The position numbers and the translations under genes were made by a program. Shown here piece by piece: positions 9,705-18,889 of a stretch of 64,000 bases of DNA. Below the pieces are notes generated by a model. The model searched no databases and was not told the origin of the DNA. It saw only the letters and a list, made by a program, of their open reading frames with translations. Position 1 is the first letter of the stretch. Each line of letters begins with the position of its first letter. Source of the stretch: Streptomyces kurssanovii (GTDB taxonomy: Bacteria > Actinomycetota > Actinomycetes > Streptomycetales > Streptomycetaceae); contig NZ_BMTN01000015.1 in the NCBI RefSeq assembly GCF_014649695.1, positions 100,237-164,236 on the forward strand, written 5' to 3'.

Positions 9705-11057
9705 ATGATCGTCCCGCTTCTGCTGCTCGCCGCAGCATTCCTTCTCATCCTGGCCAACGGTTTCTTCGTGGCCGCCGAGTTCGGACTCGTCACCGTGGAA
9801 CGCCCGGACGCCGAACGCGCCGCGGCCGAGGGCGACCGCCGGGCCCGGCGCGTCGTCGGCGCGCTGCGCGAGCTGTCGTTCCAGCTCTCCGGCACCCAGC
9901 TCGGCATCACCATCACCTCCCTCGTCGTCGGAATGCTCGCGCAGCCCGCGCTCGCCGGGCTGCTCGGCGGACCCCTGACCGCGACCGGGCTGCCCGAAGG
10001 CGCCGTGCCGGGTGTGGCGGTGGTCATCGGCATGCTGCTGGCCTCCGCCGTCCAGATGGTGATCGGCGAACTGGTCCCCAAGAACTGGGCGGTGTCCAGG
10101 CCGCTCCAGGTGGCGAGGTTCGTGGCAGGCCCGCAGACCGCCTTCTCGTCCGCCTTCCGCCCGGTCATCACCCTGCTGAACGCCGCCGCCAACCGTCTTG
10201 TACGGCTGGCTGGCGTGGAGCCCGCCGAGGAGCTGGCCTCCGCGCGCACCCCGGTCGAGCTGATGTCGCTGGCCCGCCATTCGGCGCGGGCCGGCACGCT
10301 GGAGCAGGACACCGCGGACCTGTTCGTCCGTACCCTGTCGCTCGGCCACCTCACCGCGCAGCACGTGATGACACCGCGGGTGAAGGTGAGCGCTCTCCAG
10401 TCCGACGCCACCGCGGCGGACGTCCTCAACCTCACCCGGGCCACGGGCCTTTCACGCTTCCCCGTCTACCGGGAGCGCATCGACGAGATCGTGGGCATGG
10501 TGCACCTCAAGGACGCCCTCGCCGTGCGCGCGGAGGAACGCCGACGGGTCGGCGTGGAGCGGATCGCGGTCGTCCCGCTGATGGTGCCGGAGACCCTCCC
10601 GGTGCAGCAGCTGCTCGAACAGCTGCGTAGCGAGCAGCCCATAGCCGTCGTCGTCGACGAGTACGGCGGCACGGCCGGTGTCGTCACCCTCGAGGACATC
10701 ATCGAGGAACTGGTCGGCGAGGTCCGTGACGAGCACGACTCCGACTCGGACGCCCGTCCGGAACTGGCGCCCGTCGCCCCGGAGGACGGACGGCCCGCAT
10801 GGGAGGCCGACGGCAGCTGCCGTGTGCTGACGCTCCGGCGGATAGGCCTCGAGGTGCCGGACGGTCCGTACGAGACCCTCGCCGGTCTCGTCGCCGACCT
10901 GCTGGGACGCATCCCCGCCCCTGGCGACCGCGCCGAACTCCCCGGCTGGCGGCTGTCCGTGCGCCAGGTCGATCGCTACCGCGCGGAGCGGGTCCGCCTG
11001 GTGCGTACGGCCGACACCGTCACGCAGGCCGAGGCCATGACGGGGGCCACCCGGTGA
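9705..11057 (+). CDS. CNNM/CBS transporter-associated protein (HlyC/CorC family), first copy
   Basis: 450 residues. The CNNM transmembrane domain occupies about 1-200 (LLLLAAAFLLILANGFFVAAEFGLVTVER, then SGTQLGITITSLVVG, then IGELVPKN, the family marker). A CBS pair follows at about 220-345 (MTPRVKV..., VVVDEYGGTAGVVTLEDIIEELVGE), then a CorC_HlyC domain (about 360-440). The family is linked to magnesium or cobalt efflux/homeostasis. RBS TCAGGAGGCGGC is strong. The stop overlaps the next gene's GTG (GTGA), so the paralogous pair is coupled. Confidence 0.92.
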   Translation: MIVPLLLLAAAFLLILANGFFVAAEFGLVTVERPDAERAAAEGDRRARRVVGALRELSFQLSGTQLGITITSLVVGMLAQPALAGLLGGPLTATGLPEGAVPGVAVVIGMLLASAVQMVIGELVPKNWAVSRPLQVARFVAGPQTAFSSAFRPVITLLNAAANRLVRLAGVEPAEELASARTPVELMSLARHSARAGTLEQDTADLFVRTLSLGHLTAQHVMTPRVKVSALQSDATAADVLNLTRATGLSRFPVYRERIDEIVGMVHLKDALAVRAEERRRVGVERIAVVPLMVPETLPVQQLLEQLRSEQPIAVVVDEYGGTAGVVTLEDIIEELVGEVRDEHDSDSDARPELAPVAPEDGRPAWEADGSCRVLTLRRIGLEVPDGPYETLAGLVADLLGRIPAPGDRAELPGWRLSVRQVDRYRAERVRLVRTADTVTQAEAMTGATR

Positions 11058-12226
11058 GCGCTCTCCAACTGCTCTTCGCCCTGCTGCTCGTCGTGGCCAA
11101 CGGATTCTTCGTCGGCGCCGAGTTCGCCCTGGTGTCGGTACGCCGCAGCCAGATCGAGCCGCTCGCCGCGGCCGGCTCCTCGCGGGCCCGACGGGTCCTG
11201 CACGGCCTGGAGAACCTGCCGCAGATGATGGCCGCCGCCCAGTTCGGCATCACCGTCTGCTCCCTCACCCTCGGCGCCGTCGCGGAACCGACCGTCGCCC
11301 GTCTGCTGGAGCCCGTCTTCCACGCGGCACATGTCCCCGAGGGAATCATCCATCCGCTCGGCTACGCGATCGCCCTGGCCGTCGTGGTGTTCCTGCACCT
11401 CGTCGTCGGCGAGATGCTGCCGAAGAACCTCGCCATGGCGGCGCCCGAGCGCACCGCCCTGTGGCTCAGCCCGGGCCTGGTCGGCTTCGCCCGGCTCTGC
11501 CGCCCCGTCACCACCGCGCTCGGCGCCTGCTCCCGGCTGGTGCTGCGGGCCTTCAAAGTCGAACCGAAAGACGAGGTCGAGGCCGTCTTCACCAGCGTGC
11601 AGCTGGGCCGGCTCGTCGAGGACGCGGGCCACGCCGGGCTGCTGGCACCCGCGGAGCAGGAACGGCTCGAGGACGCCCTCGAGCTCGGCAGCCGCCCGAT
11701 CACGGACGTGCTGATCCCGCGCCCGGCGCTGGTCACGGTCGGGCCGTCGGTCACCCCCCGGGAGCTGGAGGAGCTGACCGTACGCACCGGCTACTCGCGC
11801 TTCCCGGTCTGCGCGGACGGCGAGAGCCCTTTCATGGGATATCTGCACGTCAAGGATGTCCTCGATCTCGAGGACGGGGAGCGTGCCGTGCCCCAGCACG
11901 TCTGGCGGCCGATGGCGACCCTGCGCGCCGAACTGCCGCTCGACGACGCGCTCACCGTGATGCGCCGTGCGGCCACCCATCTCGCGCAGGTCGCCGACGC
12001 GTCCGGACGGGTGCTGGGACTGGTAGCGATGGAGGACGTACTGGAGATGCTCGTCGGCGAGGTGCGCGACCCTTCCCACCGGGTCGCGGTGCCGGGCACC
12101 CCCCGGACCGCCTCCGCCCCGGCCGTGACCGCCGGCCCCGCGCCCGCGGTCGCGGGCGCGCGGGACAGCGATGTGCAGGACAGCGACGCGCAGGACAGCG
12201 ACGCCGGAGCGCTCGTGAACGGCTGA
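11054..12226 (+). CDS. CNNM/CBS transporter-associated protein, second copy lacking the CorC domain
   Basis: 390 residues, paralogue of the preceding gene. GTG at 11054 overlaps the upstream stop. CNNM domain at about 1-190 (LLLVVANGFFVGAEFALVSVRRSQ, VGEMLPKN), CBS pair at about 210-340 (ITDVLIPRPALV..., VLGLVAMEDVLEMLVGEV). The C-terminal CorC_HlyC domain of its neighbour is replaced by an Ala/Pro tail ending in DSDVQDSDAQDSDA, encoded by tandem 15-bp units. Coupled expression suggests that the two proteins form a heteromeric membrane complex (inference). Confidence 0.9.
   Translation: MSALQLLFALLLVVANGFFVGAEFALVSVRRSQIEPLAAAGSSRARRVLHGLENLPQMMAAAQFGITVCSLTLGAVAEPTVARLLEPVFHAAHVPEGIIHPLGYAIALAVVVFLHLVVGEMLPKNLAMAAPERTALWLSPGLVGFARLCRPVTTALGACSRLVLRAFKVEPKDEVEAVFTSVQLGRLVEDAGHAGLLAPAEQERLEDALELGSRPITDVLIPRPALVTVGPSVTPRELEELTVRTGYSRFPVCADGESPFMGYLHVKDVLDLEDGERAVPQHVWRPMATLRAELPLDDALTVMRRAATHLAQVADASGRVLGLVAMEDVLEMLVGEVRDPSHRVAVPGTPRTASAPAVTAGPAPAVAGARDSDVQDSDAQDSDAGALVNG
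12164..12205 (+). repeat. In-frame 15-bp tandem repeat
   Basis: GACAGCGATGTGCAG, GACAGCGACGCGCAG and a partial GACAGCGACGCC follow each other without spacer, encoding the acidic DSD(V/A)Q tail of the second CNNM protein. A likely site of copy-number variation between strains. Confidence 0.8.
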
Positions 12227-12238
12227 GCAGCGTACGGA

Positions 12239-14134
12239 TCACCCGAACGGAGGCTCCTGCGGGCCGCGGCCGGCCGGACCGCGGCCCGACAGGACCTCCC
12301 CGTACGCCTGCATCAGATCGGGCAGCCGCAGCGTCGACAGGTCCTCGCGGGTCGGCGGACCGGGACAGCCGGACAGCCGCAGATCGCGGTAGGCACAGCT
12401 CTTCTCGTACAGGGTGCGCAGGAAGCGGCCGTTGCCCAGCTCGTCGATCCAGCCCTGGTCGACCACATGGCCGCTGATCGAGCGGAGCTCGTCGCGCGCC
12501 TCCTCGTCCCATACGTCGCCGTTGTCGGCGGCCAGCACCCCGCCGATCGCGGTCAGTTCCAGCGGCCGGTACGACGGGAAGTCGACGCGGGTGGTGAAGC
12601 GGGACGACAGTCCGGGGTTGGCGGCGAGCAGCCGGTCCATGCCCTCCGGATAGCCGGCCAGGATGACGACGAGGTGGTCGCGGTTGTCCTCGGCGCGCTT
12701 GAGCAGCACCTGAAGGGCCTCGTCGCCGTACGCGTCGCCCTTGCTGTAGCCGGAGTTGGACAGGCTGTACGCCTCGTCGACGAAGAGCACACCTCCCAGC
12801 GCCGAGTCGATGAGCTCGTTGGCCTTCACTGCCGTCTGGCCGAGGAACTCCCCGACTAGATCGGAGCGTTGGGCCTCCACGAGGTGATCGCCGCCCAGCA
12901 GGCCGAGGGCGTAGAAGACCCGGCCGAGAATACGGGCGACGGTCGTCTTGCCCGTCCCCGAGGGGCCGGAGAAGACGAAGTGCCGCTTCGGCGGCTGTAC
13001 GGGCAGCCCCTGCACGGCCCGCAGCCGGGCCATCTCCAGCTGTGCCGACAGCGCCTTCACCTGCCGCTTCACCGGCTCGAGCCCCACCATCCGCTCCAGC
13101 TCCGCCAGCGCCTGGGCGAGCAGGTCCGGGTCGGTGGGCCCGGCCGGGAACTGCGGGGGAGAGTACGGCGACGGCGCGGCCGACCTGCGGCGCGGGCCGT
13201 CGGCCAGCACGACCGGCGCGGGCCCCGGCACGGTGACCCCGGTGTCGCCGCCGAACCGCGACTCGGGGCCCTGGCCCGTCTCGCCCTCCGCCTGGACGTC
13301 CGCCGCGTCACCGCCGTATCCGGCCAGGGACACGGCGGCCAGGCCGACGGAGTCGTCGTACACGTCGATGCCGTCGTACTCGGCGATGGCCGCCAGGCGG
13401 GCCGCGGTGTCCATGAAGGCCGGATCGATGCGGTGCACCGCGCGGTACAGGGGCAGCGCCGCCGCGCTGCGGCCGGTGCCCTCGTGCGCCCGCGCCAGCC
13501 AGTACCGCAGTTCCTTGCGCTGCGGCTGCTCGCTGCGGCAGCGCATCAGGGCGGCGGACAGCAACGGCTCCGCCTGCCCGTACATTTCCAGTCGCACCCG
13601 GGCCATGCCGCCGAAGAGCCCGGCCTCGATGCCCAGCAGCGGGTCGTCGACCAGCGGCTCCGTATGGCGTACGAGCTGCTCCCAGTCCTTGACGAGATAG
13701 GCCCGGCAGGCGTGCAGGAAGCGCACCTGCGGATCGGTGTCCACCGGGGGCAGCGCGGCGAGCGCCCGGTCGAGCTCGGGCACATGGCGGCCGTCGAGCC
13801 AGTGGGAGGCGTGCGCGAGCAGGAGGTCACGTCCGCTCTCCAGCACCGGCTGCACCCACCAGCCCAGCCAGTACCAGGAGTTGAGGGTGCGGCGGTGACG
13901 TGCCCGCTGCTCGCCGAATCGGTCGCGGCCGCGGTACATGTGGATCAGCGCGGTCGAGGTGTCGACCCGCAGCGCGTGCAGCCCGAGCCAGGCGTCGGCC
14001 ATTCCGGGATCCAGCCGGACGGCCGTGCGGAACTCCTCTTCGGCCTGCGGGTACGCGCCCATGGTGCAGGCGTCCACGCCACGCACCCAGGCCAGGTCCG
14101 CCGGCGACCGTGACCCTTGCGTGCCGATGTCCAT
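12239..14134 (-). CDS. TPR-containing AAA+ ATPase of the CbxX/CfqX (EccA-like) family
   Basis: 631 residues from the ATG at 14134 (MDIGTQGS). Residues 1 to about 290 form TPR-type helical repeats (YPQAEEEFRTAVRLDPGMADAWLGL; AALPLYRAVHRIDPAFMD). A low-complexity linker follows, then an AAA+ core with Walker A GPSGTGKTT, Walker B VLFVDEAYSL, sensor-1 region VVILAGY and an arginine-finger region NPGLSSRF. This is the layout of EccA of type VII secretion, but no ESX component lies nearby, so its client is unknown; Rubisco-activase-like CbbX is another relative. It faces the CNNM pair with only 12 bases between stops. Confidence 0.88.
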   Translation of the reverse strand: MDIGTQGSRSPADLAWVRGVDACTMGAYPQAEEEFRTAVRLDPGMADAWLGLHALRVDTSTALIHMYRGRDRFGEQRARHRRTLNSWYWLGWWVQPVLESGRDLLLAHASHWLDGRHVPELDRALAALPPVDTDPQVRFLHACRAYLVKDWEQLVRHTEPLVDDPLLGIEAGLFGGMARVRLEMYGQAEPLLSAALMRCRSEQPQRKELRYWLARAHEGTGRSAAALPLYRAVHRIDPAFMDTAARLAAIAEYDGIDVYDDSVGLAAVSLAGYGGDAADVQAEGETGQGPESRFGGDTGVTVPGPAPVVLADGPRRRSAAPSPYSPPQFPAGPTDPDLLAQALAELERMVGLEPVKRQVKALSAQLEMARLRAVQGLPVQPPKRHFVFSGPSGTGKTTVARILGRVFYALGLLGGDHLVEAQRSDLVGEFLGQTAVKANELIDSALGGVLFVDEAYSLSNSGYSKGDAYGDEALQVLLKRAEDNRDHLVVILAGYPEGMDRLLAANPGLSSRFTTRVDFPSYRPLELTAIGGVLAADNGDVWDEEARDELRSISGHVVDQGWIDELGNGRFLRTLYEKSCAYRDLRLSGCPGPPTREDLSTLRLPDLMQAYGEVLSGRGPAGRGPQEPPFG

Positions 14135-14556
14135 AGGGTCCCCCCACTCCCCCCTACAAACCGTGCACCAGTGTTGTCGCGCCGGGCGGAGGCCCACGAC
14201 CGCTGCCGGAACAGCCATGCCACCAGGGGGAGTTGGGCGCCCGCTGTGGCGTGGCAGCCGTCAAAGGCTTCCAGTCGTGCATCGTACCCGCGCACGGGGC
14301 GGCGATTAAGAGCGCCACAACGGCGCGGAGATGGTGACCCAGGGTGAGCGGCAGCGGCTCACGAGGGGTGAAAGAAGCAGGAAAGCGGGCAGAACGAAGC
14401 CCCCGATCACGGGGGAACAACCGGGGGCTTCGCGTCTGCGACGGCTTCGGAAAGCCGCACATTGAGAACGTAAGACCTGTACGCCCCGTCGGTCAAGCAG
14501 AGTTGAGGCACTCTTGAGACGTAATCCCGACACCTCGGAATGCCGTGGGAAGGCCA
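14135..14556. other. Intergenic region with two hairpins, no gene seen
   Basis: The 422-bp stretch between the uridine-kinase-like gene and the AAA+ gene (both minus) holds two inverted repeats: CGGCTT/AAGCCG at 14442-14457 and the strong one at 14396-14431. The AAA+ promoter should be between 14135 and about 14390; I see no convincing -10 there. No tRNA or conserved peptide recognised. Confidence 0.5.
14396..14431 (-). terminator. Hairpin terminator after the uridine-kinase-like gene
   Basis: GAAGCCCCCG at 14396-14405 pairs with CGGGGGCTTC at 14422-14431 (10 bp, 16-nt loop). Read on the minus strand it is followed by TTCTG and a pyrimidine-rich run. Located about 125 nt after the stop at 14557. 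Confidence 0.65.
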
Positions 14557-15168
14557 TTACTGCGAGTGATCGATGGGGTGCGAACCTGCAGTCCCGGCGG
14601 GCACCTGGAGCCACTCGTAGCCCGTCGGGCACTCGCGTATCAGGGCATCGGCGAACGGTGCCGAAGGATCGGACAAGAAATGGCGCATCTCCGCCGCTGT
14701 CCATCCGTCCCAGAAGCCGGAGAGCGCCGCACCGTCACGTGCTCTGCCGCGTGCCCAGGACTCCTCCGCACCCCGGTCCATCCACAGCAGCGCCGCGAGA
14801 TACGGGCGCAGCGCCCGCCGCCCCGCCCCGACGCCCTCCACCAGGACCACGGGCGCGGCCGGCAGCACGCGCGGCGCCAGGAAGCGCCGGAGGTTCCAGT
14901 CGTACGGGCGATACGCCGCGTCCCGGCCGTGCGCCAAGGGCTCGATCACCTGGCTCAGCATCCGCCCCGTCCAGTCGAACAACTCCTCGTGGCTGGCCAG
15001 ATCGTCGAGGTGCAGTACGGGCACATCCGCGCCGAGCGCGTCGGCCAGCCGGCCGGCGAACGTGCTCTTGCCCGAGCCCGCGTGACCGTCCACCGCGACC
15101 AGGCGCACGGGGCCGCAGGAGGGCGGCAGCGCGCGCAGCCCGGCGGCCCGGCGGTCGAGGTCGTCCAT
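14557..15168 (-). CDS. Uridine-kinase-like P-loop protein
   Basis: 203 residues. Walker A GHAGSGKST lies at about 28-36, followed by LADALGADVPVLHLDDL (acidic pair in the position of the uridine kinase D-D-F/Y motif) and VVLVEGVGAGR (Walker B-like). The size and order match the small phosphoribulokinase/uridine kinase family of actinobacteria annotated as uridine kinase. True substrate uncertain; pantothenate kinase-like or AAA-type kinases share the fold. Single gene, divergent from the C39-like peptidase gene. Confidence 0.8.
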   Translation of the reverse strand: MDDLDRRAAGLRALPPSCGPVRLVAVDGHAGSGKSTFAGRLADALGADVPVLHLDDLASHEELFDWTGRMLSQVIEPLAHGRDAAYRPYDWNLRRFLAPRVLPAAPVVLVEGVGAGRRALRPYLAALLWMDRGAEESWARGRARDGAALSGFWDGWTAAEMRHFLSDPSAPFADALIRECPTGYEWLQVPAGTAGSHPIDHSQ

Positions 15169-15367
15169 GGGGCCACCCTAAGAGGCGGTCGTCCGGCGCG
15201 GCAGTCCGGTCCGGTACGGCGCCCCAGGTCACTTCGCTGACCCCGACGGCCGAACCGCCGGTGGACCAGACCAATATTGCTTCCGCGACGCGAGGCGAAT
15301 CCCTGGCAGAAGCGAGCCGCGAACCGAGATAGTGGCCCCACTGTCGCGCTCCTGACTTGGGGGTCCC

Positions 15368-16744
15368 ATGGCCAGACCTACTTCGCGCAGAGACGTTCTG
15401 GGCGCCGCGCTCGCGGTGGCCGCCACCGCCGGAACCCTGTCCGTCGCCGCCCGGCCGGCGGCCGCCGTGAGCGGTACGGCCGCCGTCCCCGCCGCATCCG
15501 CCAGGCGCCCGCAGCCGCTCGTCGACAACCGCTTCTGGTCCTCGTACACGGACTGGCGCTGCGGCGACCGCGCCGGGACGAAGGCCGTCGCCGGCCTCCG
15601 ACCGGGCGTGGTGATCGCCCGGCCCGCCGGCACCGCCGACTACACCGACCCGCACACCGGCACGACCGCGAGCTGGGAGTACGCGACCTGGACCTCGCCG
15701 GTGCACCGCTCACGCGTGCCCGCCACCGAGGCCATCGCCTCCTGGAACGCGGACACCCCCGCCGGAACATGGCTCCAGGTGGAGCTGAGCGGGCACTACT
15801 CGGACGGCACGGCGACGCCCTGGTTCGTGATGGGCCGCTGGGCCGCCGGCGACCAGGACATCCGCCGGACGTCGGTGGACGACCAGGGCGACGGCAGGGC
15901 GAGCATCTGGACGGACACGTTCTCCGTCGACGACGCCGCGAGCGGGCTGCGCCTGGACTCGTACCGGCTGCGGCTCACCCTCTACCGCCGGCCGGGGACC
16001 TCCCTCACGCCCACGGTGTGGCGGCTGGGCGCGATGACCTCCGACATCCCGGACCGCTTCGGCGTACCGGCGTCGGAGCCGGGCCTCGCCCGCGAGCTGA
16101 TCGTGCCGAGGTACTCCCAGAACACGCACGTGGGCCAGTACCCGGAGTACGACAACGGCGGCGAGGCATGGTGCAGCCCCACGTCGTCGCAGATGATCAT
16201 CGAGTACTGGGGCCGGAGGCCGACGGCCGACGATTTGGCGTGGGTCGATCCCGCGTTCGCCGATCCGCAGGTCTGTCACGCCGCCCGTTTCACCTTCGAC
16301 CACCAGTACGAAGGCTGCGGCAACTGGCCTTTCAACGCCGCCTATGCCGCGACCTACCGCGACATGAGCGCCGTCGTCACCCGGCTGACCTCGCTGACCG
16401 ATCTGGAGACGCTGATCGCCGCCGGCATCCCGGCCATAACGTCCCAGTCGTTCCTGAAGGAAGAGCTGACAGGGGCCGGCTACGGCACCGCCGGCCACCT
16501 CATGACAGTGATCGGCTTCACCGCCGACGGTGATGTGATCGCCAACGACCCGGCCTCCCCGAGCAACGAGGCGGTGCGCCGCGTCTACCGCCGTGCCGAG
16601 TGGGAGAAGATCTGGCTCCGTACCAAGCGCTACAACGCGAGCGGGAAAGTGGTCTCCGGCACAGGAGGCGTCTGCTACCTGTACTGGCCCGCGCACGCGA
16701 CAGCCGCCCAGCGTGCGGCTCTGGCGGCCGTCGGCGTCCACTGA
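15368..16744 (+). CDS. Tat-exported C39-like cysteine peptidase
   Basis: 458 residues. The N-terminus PTSRRDVLGAALAVAATAGT is a twin-arginine signal ending at AAA. Residues about 45-230 form a beta-rich domain of unknown role. The peptidase_C39_2 domain follows, with the nucleophile in GGEAWCSPTSSQMIIEYW (Cys269) and the histidine in GHLMTVIGF (His377), then a D-P (NDPASPSNEAV) as third catalytic position. It would act outside the cell; substrate unknown. Not an ABC bacteriocin processing protease, since no transporter domains are attached. Single gene. Confidence 0.87.
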   Translation: MARPTSRRDVLGAALAVAATAGTLSVAARPAAAVSGTAAVPAASARRPQPLVDNRFWSSYTDWRCGDRAGTKAVAGLRPGVVIARPAGTADYTDPHTGTTASWEYATWTSPVHRSRVPATEAIASWNADTPAGTWLQVELSGHYSDGTATPWFVMGRWAAGDQDIRRTSVDDQGDGRASIWTDTFSVDDAASGLRLDSYRLRLTLYRRPGTSLTPTVWRLGAMTSDIPDRFGVPASEPGLARELIVPRYSQNTHVGQYPEYDNGGEAWCSPTSSQMIIEYWGRRPTADDLAWVDPAFADPQVCHAARFTFDHQYEGCGNWPFNAAYAATYRDMSAVVTRLTSLTDLETLIAAGIPAITSQSFLKEELTGAGYGTAGHLMTVIGFTADGDVIANDPASPSNEAVRRVYRRAEWEKIWLRTKRYNASGKVVSGTGGVCYLYWPAHATAAQRAALAAVGVH

Positions 16745-16896
16745 CGCACCGCGCGGCCTCCGGCGGCAGTGACGAACGTCTCTACCCCGGGGGCCGCGGT
16801 CGCTGGCACTGTTGTGTGGCCAGGGTCTTCCGCCCGAAAAAGGACGAAAGACCCTCCAGGGGGAGCCATCTGCCGGACGACCGAACGAGACGCACC

Positions 16897-17046
16897 ATGA
16901 CCTCGAACGCAGCAACCGCCGACCGCACCCTGCCGACGACCCGCACCGGCGGCCCGGACGACGGACCCGAAGTCCTCGAGCACGTCCTCGGCTGGACGCT
17001 CGTCGTTGTCCTGGCCATGCTCATCACCCAGGTCGGCCTGATCTAG
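16897..17046 (+). CDS. Small single-span membrane protein, SCO1431 family
   Basis: 49 residues: a Thr/Pro-rich N-terminus (MTSNAATADRTLPTTRT) and one C-terminal helix (EVLEHVLGWTLVVVLAMLITQVGLI). Matches what I recall of the SCO1431 family of short actinomycete membrane proteins and the synteny agrees. It lies downstream of a leader hairpin (AGGGTCTT/AAGACCCT, about 16822-16857). No function known. Too short for standard ORF cut-offs. Confidence 0.7.
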   Translation: MTSNAATADRTLPTTRTGGPDDGPEVLEHVLGWTLVVVLAMLITQVGLI

Positions 17047-17289
17047 CTCCGGGACGCCCGCCCGCGACGCCCCCGCCTCCCGGGAAGTGCCCCGCGGGCT
17101 GCGGCTTTCGCCCCCGGCACACCCGTGACGCCCGCCTTCCGATCGGGCATACTCATGCGCGCCACAAGCCGCCATGCAGCCTCTTTCGTGATCCGGAAGG
17201 GCACCATCGGCCTGGCAGAACAACCGGCGGCGCGCGCACACCCTTCGCGCGTGACCGCCGCAGCGCCCGACAGGGAGGAGAGCGCCGCC

Positions 17290-18462
17290 ATGCCCGACCG
17301 CGCACCGCAGCCGGTGGACCGTCAGCTGCCCACCGAGGAGGCCAGGGATCTGATCACCCTGGTCCGCGACATCGTCCAGCGGGAGATCGCCCCGCGCGCG
17401 GCCGAGGAGGAGGACGCCGGACACTTCCCGCGCGAGGTCTTCTCGCTGCTGTCCGAATCAGGACTGCTCGGCCTTCCCTACGACTCCGAGTTCGGCGGCG
17501 GGGACCAGCCGTACGAGGTCTATCTCCAGGTCCTCGAGGAACTCGCGGCGGCCCGCCTCACCGTCGGTCTCGGCGTGAGCGTCCATTCCCTGTCCTGTCA
17601 CGCGCTGGCCGGATACGGCACCAAGGAGCAGCAGGGTGAGCACCTGCCCGCGATGCTCGGCGGCGGTCTGCTCGGCGCCTACTGCCTCTCCGAGCCCGCC
17701 TCCGGGTCCGACGCCGCGTCGCTGCGCACCAAGGCGGTCCGGGACGGAGACGACTGGGTCATCACCGGGACGAAGGCCTGGATCACCCATGGCGGCGTCG
17801 CCGACTTCTACACGGTCCTCGCCCGCACCGGCGTGGAAGGCCCGCGCGGCATCACCGCGTTCCTGGTGCCGGGGGACGCGCCGGGGCTGAACCCCGCGGT
17901 ACCCGAGAAGAAGATGGGCATGAAGGGATCGCCCACCGCCCAGCTCCACTTCGACGGTGTCCGGATCCCCGACGCGCGCCGCATCGGCGAGGAGGGCCAG
18001 GGCTTCGCCATCGCGCTGTCCGCCCTCGACTCGGGCCGTCTCGGCATCGCCGCCTGTGCCATCGGTGTCGCGCAGGCCGCGCTGGACGAGGCGCTCGGCT
18101 ACGCCACCGGACGCAAGCAGTTCGGGCGTCCCATCGCCGACTTCCAGGGCCTGCGCTTCATGCTCGCGGACATGGCCACCCGGATCGAGGCGGGGCGCGC
18201 GCTGTACCTCGCCGCTGCCCGGCTGAGGGACGCGGGACAGTCGTTCTCCCGGCAGGCCGCCATGGCGAAGCTGTTCTGCACGGACGCGGCGATGAGCGTC
18301 ACCACCGACGCCGTCCAGGTCCTCGGCGGCTACGGCTACACGCTGGACTTCCCGGTGGAGCGCTACATGCGTGAGGCCAAGGTGCTGCAGATCGTCGAGG
18401 GGACGAATCAGATCCAGCGGATGGTCATCGCCCGCCACCTGGCCGGCCCTGAGACGCGCTGA
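17290..18462 (+). CDS. Acyl-CoA dehydrogenase
   Basis: 390 residues; ATG at 17290 follows GGGAGGAGAG. FAD-dependent acyl-CoA dehydrogenase with the N-terminal helical domain, the FAD/substrate signature AYCLSEPASGSDAASL, WVITGTKAWITHGG, and C-terminal QVLGGYGYTLDFPVERYMREAKVLQIVEGTNQIQR. The catalytic glutamate fits the EGTNQ position. Substrate chain length not inferable; likely short or branched acyl-CoA. Stands alone; its 3' end overlaps a possible small antisense gene by 38 bases. Confidence 0.95.
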   Translation: MPDRAPQPVDRQLPTEEARDLITLVRDIVQREIAPRAAEEEDAGHFPREVFSLLSESGLLGLPYDSEFGGGDQPYEVYLQVLEELAAARLTVGLGVSVHSLSCHALAGYGTKEQQGEHLPAMLGGGLLGAYCLSEPASGSDAASLRTKAVRDGDDWVITGTKAWITHGGVADFYTVLARTGVEGPRGITAFLVPGDAPGLNPAVPEKKMGMKGSPTAQLHFDGVRIPDARRIGEEGQGFAIALSALDSGRLGIAACAIGVAQAALDEALGYATGRKQFGRPIADFQGLRFMLADMATRIEAGRALYLAAARLRDAGQSFSRQAAMAKLFCTDAAMSVTTDAVQVLGGYGYTLDFPVERYMREAKVLQIVEGTNQIQRMVIARHLAGPETR

Positions 18463-18661
18463 CCCGCCCGCTCTGTGCCGGCGGCGCCGCGAGTCCGACC
18501 CACTCCGGGTCGCGGCGCCCCGGCAGCGTTCTGCCCCGGCTCGCCCACAGTTGCAGAAGCTCACGGTAGATGGGCGGATCGGCCGGGTGCGGAACCGATT
18601 CTTCACGAACGGGCACGACGAGACGCCGACGGCCTTGCGTGGTCGGGGGATGCAGGCTCAT
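18425..18661 (-). CDS. Possible small conserved hypothetical protein
   Basis: 78 codons from the ATG at 18661. The central part (VPHPADPPIYRELLQLW, then GRTLPGRRDPEWVGLAA) is of normal protein composition, and the motif GRTLPGRRDPEW resembles small streptomycete proteins I have seen before (memory, not checked). Ribosome binding site is weak, and the last 38 bases overlap the end of the acyl-CoA dehydrogenase gene on the other strand. Function unknown. The remainder of the gap (18662-18889) shows only GC-rich sequence with no recognisable feature. Confidence 0.5.
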   Translation of the reverse strand: MSLHPPTTQGRRRLVVPVREESVPHPADPPIYRELLQLWASRGRTLPGRRDPEWVGLAAPPAQSGRVSASQGRPGGGR

Positions 18662-18889
18662 GCCCGGCCAACGCGCCACGCGCGGAAGCGGTTACCGCCA
18701 GGACTATTCGAGCGCCAGTGCAGGGGCTACACGGCCGGCCGGGGCACGGGGCATCCGCCCGGCCGCGTCCTCACGGCGCCGGGAGCACGTGCGGCCCCCC
18801 GGGGCACGTCTGCGGTCACGCCCGCTGTCCGGCGTGTCCCGTCACGCTCGCCGTCCGGGAAGCGCGTCGGGCTCCCCGGGGCGCGTCCT

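Noticed and set aside
14154-14462. 102-codon minus frame upstream of the AAA+ gene
   Set aside because: Covers two hairpins and has no family resemblance; treated as noncoding.
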